A stretch of DNA of 30,556 bases from Lutibacter sp. UBA4458 (GTDB taxonomy: Bacteria; Bacteroidota; Bacteroidia; Flavobacteriales; Flavobacteriaceae). A model generated the notes under the pieces. That model made no database searches, was not told the origin of the DNA, and worked only from the letters and a program-made list of their open reading frames with translations. Numbering within the stretch: position 1 is the first letter of the stretch; every line of letters starts with the position of its first letter. The translations under genes and the position numbers were made by a program. The stretch lies in assembly GCA_002390165.1 (NCBI GenBank), contig DGOU01000248.1, positions 14,979-45,534 of the forward strand, written 5' to 3'. Positions 24,362-30,556 of the stretch are shown piece after piece.

Positions 24362-25459
24362 ATGACTATTAAACCCATAAACTTTTCTAGAATTGATAAA
24401 GCTAAGTTTTTTAGAATTTTAAACAAACGTGTTAATAGCTATTTTAAAGAAAATCGTATTAAACGTACAGGAAATTGGAGTTTATACACCAAAGCTATAA
24501 TAATGTTTAGCATATTTTTGGTGCCATTGGTTTTAATTTTAACCGTAGAAATGCCTCAATGGGTATTACTTTTATTAACTGTTGTAATTGGCATTGGCAT
24601 GGCTGGTGTTGGTATGAATGTTATGCACGACAGTAACCACGAATCATTTTCCAGTAAAAAATGGGTAAACAAAATTATGGGTAGTAGTATCTATATTTTA
24701 GCTGGAAATGTATATAACTGGAAAGTACAACACAATGTATTACACCATACCTTTACAAATATCCCCGGACATGATGAAGATATTGATGCTGGCAGAATAA
24801 TTCGCTTTTCAAAACATGCCAAATGGTTATGGATTCATAAATTTCAAAAATATTATTCTTTTTTATTATACGGTTTATTAACTATTAATTGGGCTATTAC
24901 CACCGATTTTAAACAAATGCATTCCTATTTAAAACGAAAACTTTCTTATGGTAAATTTCCGAATCCAACTAAAGAATGGACTATTTTAATTATATCTAAA
25001 ATAATTTATTATTTATTATGGATTGTTCTTCCTTTAGCTGTTTTAGATATTGCATGGTGGAAAATTTTAATAGGTTTTTTTGTTATGCATTACACAGCAG
25101 GTATTATTTTAAGTGTAGTTTTTCAATTAGCACACATAGTTCCAAATACAGAAATGCCAAAACCAGATAAAGAAGGAAATTTAAAACATACTTGGGCAAT
25201 TCATCAATTATATACTACATCTAATTTTGCCCCAAAAAATAAATTTATTTCATGGTACACAGGAGGATTAAATCACCAGGTAGAACACCATATTTTCCCT
25301 CATATATCCCATGTACATTATCAAAAAATTGCTAAAATTGTAAAAGAAACTGCATTAGAGTTTAATCTACCTTATAATGAGTATAAAACTACGAGAAAAG
25401 CAATTATTGAACATTTTAAACAACTAAAATCTTTAGGATTAAAACCTGCATACTCATAA
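24362..25459 (+). CDS. Membrane fatty acid / acyl-CoA desaturase
   Basis: The 365-residue protein is a membrane di-iron desaturase with the three histidine boxes HDSNH (89-93), HNVLHH (124-129) and HQVEHH (305-310). The third box, with Gln in front, resembles front-end and delta-6-like desaturases. Hydrophobic segments lie at about 45-62, 68-88, 165-180, 210-230 and 233-255. It should introduce a double bond into acyl chains, perhaps for membrane fluidity in the cold. Position and substrate are not determinable here. No cytochrome b5 domain is fused. An aminotransferase gene follows 10 nt downstream. I see no convincing promoter box upstream. Confidence 0.92.
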   Translation: MTIKPINFSRIDKAKFFRILNKRVNSYFKENRIKRTGNWSLYTKAIIMFSIFLVPLVLILTVEMPQWVLLLLTVVIGIGMAGVGMNVMHDSNHESFSSKKWVNKIMGSSIYILAGNVYNWKVQHNVLHHTFTNIPGHDEDIDAGRIIRFSKHAKWLWIHKFQKYYSFLLYGLLTINWAITTDFKQMHSYLKRKLSYGKFPNPTKEWTILIISKIIYYLLWIVLPLAVLDIAWWKILIGFFVMHYTAGIILSVVFQLAHIVPNTEMPKPDKEGNLKHTWAIHQLYTTSNFAPKNKFISWYTGGLNHQVEHHIFPHISHVHYQKIAKIVKETALEFNLPYNEYKTTRKAIIEHFKQLKSLGLKPAYS

Positions 25460-25469
25460 TTTTTTTGAA

Positions 25470-26657
25470 ATGAAAAATCAATTATCCAACAGAATAAATA
25501 ATCTACCAACATCAGCAACTCTTGCAATGGCAGCCAAAGCTAGGGAGTTAAAAAACCAAGGAAAAGACATCATCAGCTTAAGTTTAGGAGAACCTGATTT
25601 TAACACTCCTGATTTTATTAAAGATGCAGCGATTGAGGCTATAAATCAAAATTATAATTCTTATACTCCTGTAGATGGGTATATGGAATTAAAAGAAGCT
25701 ATTTGTACAAAATTTAAGCGTGATAATAATTTAGATTATAATCCTTCTCAAATTGTTGTTTCCAACGGGGCAAAACAATCTCTTGCAAATGCAGCTTTAG
25801 TTTTGTTAAATCCAGGAGACGAAGTTTTATTACCCGCTCCATATTGGGTAAGTTATTCCGCTATTTCCACCTTAGCGGAAGCAACATACAAAGTTATTCC
25901 TTCTACCATTGAAACTAATTTTAAAATTACACCAGAGCAATTAGAAAAAGCTATTAGTCCAAAAACGAAATTAATTTTCTTTAATTCGCCTAACAACCCT
26001 TGTGGAACGGTATATTCTGAATCTGAATACCGAGCGTTAGCTAAAGTATTGGAAAAACACCCATCTATTTATATAATTTCAGATGAAATTTATGAGCACG
26101 TAAATTTTGGAGAACCTATTTTTAGTTTTGCTTCTATTAAAAATATGTATGATAGAACCATAACTATTAATGGTGTTGCTAAAGCTTTTGCTATGACAGG
26201 ATGGAGAATTGGTTATATGGGAGCTCCTGAATGGATTGCTAAGGCTTGTACTAAAATACAAGGGCAAATTACTTCTGGAGCTAATTGTATTGCTCAAAGA
26301 GCTACCATTACAGCTCTTAAAGCACCCGTTTCTAAAATTCAATATATGGTAGATGAATTTAAGGAAAGAAGAGATATGTTACTTGATCTATTTAAGGAAA
26401 TTAAAGGGTTTAAATTAACCATACCTGATGGTGCTTTTTATCTTTTTCCTGATGTTTCTTACTTTTTTGGAAAAGAAATAAAAGGAATTTCTATAAATTC
26501 CGCTTCTGATTTCTCTATGTTTTTATTGGAAAAAGCAAATGTAGCAACCGTTACTGGTGAAGCTTTTGGCGACTCAAATTGTATTAGAATTTCCTTTGCG
26601 GCTTCAGAAGAACAGTTGAGAGAAGCAGTTAACAGAATTAAAAAAGCACTTTATTAA
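25470..26657 (+). CDS. Class I pyridoxal-phosphate aminotransferase (aspartate aminotransferase-like)
   Basis: The 395-residue enzyme belongs to the fold-type I, subgroup I-gamma aspartate aminotransferases common in Bacteroidota. Lys238 in INGVAKAFAMTGWRIGYMG should bind PLP. Asp205 in IISDEIYEH contacts the ring nitrogen, and Asn176 in NSPNNPCGTV is the usual Asn. SLGEPDFNTPDF and SNGAKQSLANA are the phosphate and N-terminal hallmarks. A C-terminal Arg in SNCIRISFA binds the substrate carboxylate. It likely transfers amino groups between aspartate and 2-oxoglutarate, though prephenate activity is known in the subgroup. It starts 10 nt after the desaturase gene, so the two probably share a transcript. 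Confidence 0.92.
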   Translation: MKNQLSNRINNLPTSATLAMAAKARELKNQGKDIISLSLGEPDFNTPDFIKDAAIEAINQNYNSYTPVDGYMELKEAICTKFKRDNNLDYNPSQIVVSNGAKQSLANAALVLLNPGDEVLLPAPYWVSYSAISTLAEATYKVIPSTIETNFKITPEQLEKAISPKTKLIFFNSPNNPCGTVYSESEYRALAKVLEKHPSIYIISDEIYEHVNFGEPIFSFASIKNMYDRTITINGVAKAFAMTGWRIGYMGAPEWIAKACTKIQGQITSGANCIAQRATITALKAPVSKIQYMVDEFKERRDMLLDLFKEIKGFKLTIPDGAFYLFPDVSYFFGKEIKGISINSASDFSMFLLEKANVATVTGEAFGDSNCIRISFAASEEQLREAVNRIKKALY

Positions 26658-26691
26658 GTAAAATACAGAAAACTATATACTTTATAAATCA

Positions 26692-26722
26692 TTGACATTC
26701 ATTGTATTATTTTGTATATTTA
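26692..26722 (+). promoter_or_regulatory. Candidate promoter for the dodecin gene
   Basis: TTG (26692-26694) and TATATTTA (26715-26722, one mismatch to TAnnTTTG) are separated by 20 nt, the normal Bacteroidota spacing. The ATG is 27 nt downstream. Confidence 0.5.
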
Positions 26723-26748
26723 TATTTCACTTAAAAAAATCAAAGTTT

Positions 26749-26949
26749 ATGGCAGTTATGAAAGTTATTGAAGTAATGGCAAGTTCTACAAAAAATTGGG
26801 AAGAAGCCACTAAAAATGCAATTGCACATGCTTCAAAAAGTGTGAAGCATATAAAATCTGCATTTGTACAATCACAAAGTGTTGTTGTAAGTAACAATAA
26901 TGTGGAAGAATTTAGGGTAAATGTTAAAATTACTTTTGAAGTAAACTAA
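26749..26949 (+). CDS. Dodecin family flavin-binding protein
   Basis: The 66-residue protein matches dodecins along its length: VIEVMASSTKNWEEATKNAI at the start and FRVNVKITFEV at the end. Dodecins form hollow 12-mers that bind flavins in pairs and are thought to store or buffer them. The frame stays open to a TTG at 26692, but that base triplet looks like the -33 element of the promoter and the extra residues are not family sequence, so ATG 26749 is chosen. The position of the flavin-stacking Trp of characterised dodecins seems to hold Phe39 here. A strong terminator follows immediately. Confidence 0.92.
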   Translation: MAVMKVIEVMASSTKNWEEATKNAIAHASKSVKHIKSAFVQSQSVVVSNNNVEEFRVNVKITFEVN

Positions 26950-26959
26950 TACCGTAAAA

Positions 26960-26999
26960 AAACTAAAAAAGCGCTTTTTTCAAAGCGCTTTTTTAGTTT
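26960..26999 (+). terminator. Intrinsic terminator after the dodecin gene
   Basis: A perfect 18-bp stem (aaactaaaaaagcgcttt at 26960-26977 and its complement at 26982-26999) has the loop tttc and T-runs downstream of the GC core. It leaves only 14 nt before the next start codon. Confidence 0.92.
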
Positions 27000-27013
27000 A
27001 ATATATTTAAGTT

Positions 27014-29137
27014 ATGATAAAATATTTAGTATTGTTCACCTTATTTATCAGCTTTATAAGTTGCAAAGGGCAAAATGAAAAAAAAATGAAACAAAAAGAA
27101 TATAAATACACTAATAAGCTAATAACCGAAACAAGCCCGTATTTACTACAACATGCGCACAATCCAGTTAATTGGATGGCTTGGAATAAGGAAACGTTAG
27201 AACTTGCAAAAAAAGAAAATAAATTAATAATTATTTCTATCGGATATTCCTCATGCCATTGGTGTCATGTAATGGAACATGAAAGTTTTGAAAATGAAGA
27301 GGTCGCCAAAATTATGAATGATAACTTTATTAGCATTAAAGTTGACCGAGAAGAAAGACCAGATATTGATCAGGTTTATATGAATGCGGTTCAATTAATG
27401 ACTGGCAGAGGCGGATGGCCCTTAAATTGTATTGCATTACCAGATGGGCGACCTTTTTGGGGAGGAACCTATTTTCCAAAAGAAAACTGGATAAGTGCTT
27501 TAACTCAAATAGCTAAATTATATAAAGAAACCCCAGAAAAAGCAGAGGAATACGCTGAAAATTTAACAGAAGGTGTAAAAAAATCGAGTTTAGTTCAGTT
27601 TAATAATAATGCAACTACATTTTCTGTAAGCAAATTAAAAAACACAGTAAACACATGGAAAAGCCACCTAGATAATAAGCTTGGTGGTTCAAATGGTTCT
27701 CCAAAATTTCCTATGCCAAACAATCTTAATTTTTTACTTAGATATGGTTTTCAGGCTAAAGATTCAGAAATTAAAAATTATGTAAATATTACCCTCAAAA
27801 ATATGGCATTTGGTGGAATTTTTGACCAAATAGATGGTGGCTTTTCACGATATTCTACCGATCAAAAATGGCACATTCCTCATTTTGAAAAAATGCTTTA
27901 TGATAACGGCCAATTAGTAAGCTTATATTCAAATGCATACCAAAAAACTAAAAACAAAATTTATAAAGATATTGTTTATAAAACTCTTCAATTTATTGAA
28001 AATGAATTAACTAATGATGAAGGAGCTTTTTATTCTTCTTTAGATGCAGATAGCTTAGACAAAAGTGGCAAACTTGAAGAAGGTGCTTATTATGTTTGGA
28101 CTAAAGATGAATTACAAACTATTCTAAAAAATGATTTTGAATTATTTTCTGAGTATTATAATGTTAATGGTTATGGTTTATGGGAACATCAAAATTATGT
28201 GTTAATAAGAAAAGACTTAGATACTAATTTCGCTGAAAAACATCAAATAACACTAAAACAATTAGAAGAAAAGGTTTCTAATTGGAATACTAAATTATTA
28301 ACGGTAAGACAAAAAAGATCTGAACCAAGATTAGATGATAAATCTTTAACTTCTTGGAATGCCTTAATGCTAAAAGGTTATGTAGATGCATATAAAGTTT
28401 TCAATAACTCTCATTTTTTAGAGATTGCCTTAAAAAACGCTCAATTTATTGTGTCAAAACAATTAACTGCCGATGGCGGATTAAATCATAGTTATAAAAA
28501 TGGCAAAAGCACTATTAATGGCTATTTAGAAGATTATGCTACGGTTATTGATGCTTTTATCGATTTATATCAGGCTACTTTAAATGAAAAATGGCTAACA
28601 TCGGCAAAACAATTAACCGATTATACGTTTGATCATTTTTTCGATCAAAAAAATCATATGTTTTATTTTACTTCCGATAAAGATGCTGCATTAATTACCC
28701 GAAAATTTGAGATTGAAGATAATGTAATACCTGCTTCAAATTCTATTATGGCAAATAATTTGTTTAAGTTAAGTCATTATTATTCTAATCCCTATTATTT
28801 AAAAGTTAGCAAGCAAATGCTCGCAAACGTTTACGATAAGTTGGGCAATTATGGTGGCAGCTATTCCAATTGGTTACAGTTACTAAGCAACTATACTGGT
28901 TCGTATTATGAAATTGCTATTTCAGGAAGTGATGCTCTAACTAAATTAAAAGAAATAAATAAAAAATACATACCAAATAAATTAATTGCAGGAACGCTTT
29001 TAAAAAGTACTATTCCTTTAATGGAAGGAAGAAATGCAGATAAAGAAACATTAATATATATTTGTGTAGATGGAGCTTGTCAGTTACCTGTAAATGACAC
29101 CAAAAATGCTATAAATCAAATTAAAATAAACTATTAG
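27014..29137 (+). CDS. DUF255 / YyaL-like thioredoxin-fold lipoprotein
   Basis: The 707-residue product is of the YyaL / SPATA20 type. A lipoprotein signal ends in FISFISC (Cys17), which predicts export, unlike the cytoplasmic versions. The N-terminal thioredoxin-like domain has [17 protein letters not shown], then [14 protein letters not shown] with a CxxC pair (Cys81, Cys84), then [12 protein letters not shown]. The remaining 500 or so residues resemble the six-hairpin glycosidase-like barrel of this family ([20 protein letters not shown], and [10 protein letters not shown]). No enzyme activity is established for the family. DUF1304 and mscS genes follow with gaps of 1 and 3 nt, forming one run. 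Little room exists for a promoter after the dodecin terminator. Confidence 0.9.
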   Translation: MIKYLVLFTLFISFISCKGQNEKKMKQKEYKYTNKLITETSPYLLQHAHNPVNWMAWNKETLELAKKENKLIIISIGYSSCHWCHVMEHESFENEEVAKIMNDNFISIKVDREERPDIDQVYMNAVQLMTGRGGWPLNCIALPDGRPFWGGTYFPKENWISALTQIAKLYKETPEKAEEYAENLTEGVKKSSLVQFNNNATTFSVSKLKNTVNTWKSHLDNKLGGSNGSPKFPMPNNLNFLLRYGFQAKDSEIKNYVNITLKNMAFGGIFDQIDGGFSRYSTDQKWHIPHFEKMLYDNGQLVSLYSNAYQKTKNKIYKDIVYKTLQFIENELTNDEGAFYSSLDADSLDKSGKLEEGAYYVWTKDELQTILKNDFELFSEYYNVNGYGLWEHQNYVLIRKDLDTNFAEKHQITLKQLEEKVSNWNTKLLTVRQKRSEPRLDDKSLTSWNALMLKGYVDAYKVFNNSHFLEIALKNAQFIVSKQLTADGGLNHSYKNGKSTINGYLEDYATVIDAFIDLYQATLNEKWLTSAKQLTDYTFDHFFDQKNHMFYFTSDKDAALITRKFEIEDNVIPASNSIMANNLFKLSHYYSNPYYLKVSKQMLANVYDKLGNYGGSYSNWLQLLSNYTGSYYEIAISGSDALTKLKEINKKYIPNKLIAGTLLKSTIPLMEGRNADKETLIYICVDGACQLPVNDTKNAINQIKINY

Positions 29138-29138
29138 T

Positions 29139-29501
29139 ATGAAATTTCTTCAAATATTTTTTGTGGCAATTGTTGCTTTTGAGCATATTTATTTTATGAT
29201 TTTAGAAATGTTTTATTGGGATAAACCTAAAGGGTTAAAAACTTTTGGTTTAAAACTTGAAGAAGCTAAAATTTCAAAAACACTTGCAAAAAATCAAGGG
29301 TTATACAATGGCTTTTTAGCTGCCGGATTAATTTGGTCTATTATAGAAAAATCTAATTTTGAAAACACAGCTATTTTCTTTTTAAGTTGTGTAATTCTTG
29401 CAGGAATTTACGGAGCATTTACCACAAAAAAAATAAAATTATTTTATGTGCAATCTATCCCTGCAATTATCGGATTATTATTAATTTTGCTAAAATTTTA
29501 A
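29139..29501 (+). CDS. DUF1304 small membrane protein
   Basis: The 120-residue protein has four hydrophobic segments (near 3-25, 55-70, 75-95 and 100-118). The conserved N-terminus AFEHIYFMILEMFYW and LAKNQGLYNGFLAAGLIW are typical of DUF1304 (inner-membrane, function unknown). It lies 1 nt after the DUF255 gene and 3 nt before mscS, suggesting a shared operon. No catalytic residues are suggested by the sequence. Confidence 0.9.
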   Translation: MKFLQIFFVAIVAFEHIYFMILEMFYWDKPKGLKTFGLKLEEAKISKTLAKNQGLYNGFLAAGLIWSIIEKSNFENTAIFFLSCVILAGIYGAFTTKKIKLFYVQSIPAIIGLLLILLKF

Positions 29502-29504
29502 AAC

Positions 29505-30311
29505 ATGAATTACCAGAAATATTTAGATTTAGCTTTAGCTTTTATTCAAAAAAACACGGCTAATGTAATTGTTGCCATTTTAATTTTAATAATTGGCTTA
29601 TGGCTTTCTAAAATTATTGTAAATCTAACTAAAAAACTATTGGCAAAAAGAGGTGTTGACGTAACCCTTCAAAAATTTATTGGAGATTTATTAAGCTGGA
29701 CTTTAAAAATACTTGTGTTTATAACCGCTATTAGTCAAGTTGGGATAGAAACAACCTCGTTTATTGCAATATTAGGAGCTGCCGGTTTAGCTGTTGGATT
29801 AGCACTACAAGGAGCTTTAGCTAATTTTGCTGGGGGTGCTTTAATAATGATTTTTAAACCATTTAAAGTTGGAGATTTAATTGAAGCACAAGGTGAAATT
29901 GGTGTTGTAAAAGAAATTCAAATTTTTGTTACTAAATTAAATTCTCCACAAAACAAACTGGTTATTATCCCTAATGGAATTTTATCTAACGGAAATATTA
30001 TTAACTATACCGAAGAAGGAAAATTACGAGTTGATTTAACTTTTGGTGTTGGTTATGATGAAGATATTAAGAAAACCAAAGATGTTTTAATGCAAGTTAT
30101 GCTAAGCAATAAAGATGTATTAAAAGATCCTGCTCCAAGCGTAAACGTATCTGAATTGGCAGATAGTTCTGTTAATTTTGCTGTTCGTCCTTGGGCAACT
30201 CCTGAAAATTATTGGAATGTGTATTTTAGTGTTATTGAAGAAACTAAATTAGCTCTTGATAAAGCTGGTATTGAAATTCCATATCCTCATCAAGTTGAAA
30301 TTAAAAAATAA
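29505..30311 (+). CDS. MscS-type small-conductance mechanosensitive channel
   Basis: The 268-residue channel has three membrane helices near 15-40, 60-80 and 85-118. The third, the pore helix, reads AILGAAGLAVGLALQGALAN, the Gly/Ala-spaced pattern of MscS. FKPFKVGDLIEAQGEIGVVKEI and VIIPNGILSNGNIIN then form the cytoplasmic beta domain, and PWATPENYW and the C-terminal IPYPHQVEI complete it. It opens under membrane tension to release solutes on osmotic downshock. Length is close to that of E. coli MscS (286). It is the last gene of a three-gene run. Confidence 0.95.
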   Translation: MNYQKYLDLALAFIQKNTANVIVAILILIIGLWLSKIIVNLTKKLLAKRGVDVTLQKFIGDLLSWTLKILVFITAISQVGIETTSFIAILGAAGLAVGLALQGALANFAGGALIMIFKPFKVGDLIEAQGEIGVVKEIQIFVTKLNSPQNKLVIIPNGILSNGNIINYTEEGKLRVDLTFGVGYDEDIKKTKDVLMQVMLSNKDVLKDPAPSVNVSELADSSVNFAVRPWATPENYWNVYFSVIEETKLALDKAGIEIPYPHQVEIKK

Positions 30312-30332
30312 TTACAATTTTTAAAAATGTAA
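30312..30332. terminator. Weak hairpin between mscS and tsaB
   Basis: ttacaattttt and aaaaatgtaa form an imperfect AT-only hairpin between convergent genes. It has no GC pairs beyond the outer ones, so termination is doubtful. Confidence 0.25.
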
Positions 30333-30340
30333 GAATTAAA

Positions 30341-30556
30341 CTACTTTTTAGGTTTTGAAATTAAAAAATCTTTTAAATAAAAAGGTTCAAAATAGGCAAC
30401 ATCTTCAATTTCATTCTTTTTAAATTTTGAAAAAGATAAACTTGCCATTTCATTTGCTGAAGGAAATTTATCCTCTATAAAAATGGCATTTTTATGTGTA
30501 ATAATTTCTTTACATTTAGAAGCTCCATCTCCTAAAAAATAAACTTTCTTTTCTTT
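30341..30556 (-). CDS. tsaB: C-terminal part of TsaB (tRNA t6A synthesis), truncated by the window edge
   Basis: The last 71 codons of a minus-strand gene are present, open to the window's end. The translation includes VYFLGDGASKCKEII and closes with DVAYFEPFYLKDFLISKPKK. The FEPFYLKDF ending is characteristic of TsaB, the partner of TsaD in making threonylcarbamoyladenosine at position 37 of tRNAs reading ANN codons. The ATPase-like N-terminal half is outside the window. It converges on mscS with 29 nt between them. Confidence 0.85.
   Translation of the reverse strand, partial: KEKKVYFLGDGASKCKEIITHKNAIFIEDKFPSANEMASLSFSKFKKNEIEDVAYFEPFYLKDFLISKPKK

Noticed and set aside
1..30556. CRISPR array, tRNA, rRNA, prophage, transposase, toxin-antitoxin or defence genes
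   Set aside because: I saw no regularly spaced repeats, tRNA-like cloverleaf, transposase motif or defence-type gene; all larger frames fit ordinary chromosomal families.

Overview
The window looks like a chromosomal segment from a member of the Flavobacteriaceae (Bacteroidota). The DNA is very AT-rich. Most genes lack a clear Shine-Dalgarno. Many upstream regions carry the Bacteroidota -7 promoter box TAnnTTTG about 20-30 nt before the start codon. The gene content also fits: GSCFA protein, type IX secretion plug protein (DUF5103), DUF3667, a full Na+-NQR operon with ApbE, and a long-form aromatic amino acid hydroxylase. Genes are densely packed and there are no tRNA, rRNA, CRISPR, insertion sequence or phage genes.

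Layout. 1-3274: tail of a gene that resembles the alaS C-terminus, a degraded dispersed repeat, a GSCFA hydrolase-like gene, then a rhodanese protein and an aromatic amino acid hydroxylase on the minus strand. 3487-5742: phosphoglycerate mutase gpmI and a single-cysteine thioredoxin-like lipoprotein, ending in a terminator whose loop holds a second kind of dispersed palindrome. 5743-9112: an acetyl-CoA hydrolase/transferase divergent from map, a cupin and a SAM methyltransferase. 9114-17590: apbE, an OmpA-like lipoprotein, a small conserved-looking protein and nqrABCDEF. ApbE attaches FMN to NqrB and NqrC, so this block is a functional neighbourhood. 17768-20603: T9SS plug protein, apaG and a zinc-ribbon membrane protein. 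20596-24208: NRDE/TANGO2 protein, pruA, a 59-residue zinc-finger-like small protein and rsmG. 24362-30556: fatty acid desaturase, class I aminotransferase, dodecin, then a three-gene run of DUF255 thioredoxin-fold lipoprotein, DUF1304 and MscS, and finally the C-terminal part of tsaB.

Operons inferred from spacing: nqrABCDEF; map-cupin-methyltransferase; apaG-DUF3667; desaturase-aminotransferase; DUF255-DUF1304-mscS. Strong palindromic terminators separate several of them (1101-1130, 11104-11135, 11526-11558, 23039-23083, 26960-26999).

Overall this is a mostly housekeeping region. I found no convincing new multi-gene system. The best leads are the small gene beside nqrF, the enlarged hydroxylase, the unannotated Cys-rich small protein at 23100-23279 with the structured non-coding stretch beside it, and the repeat lodged inside a terminator.
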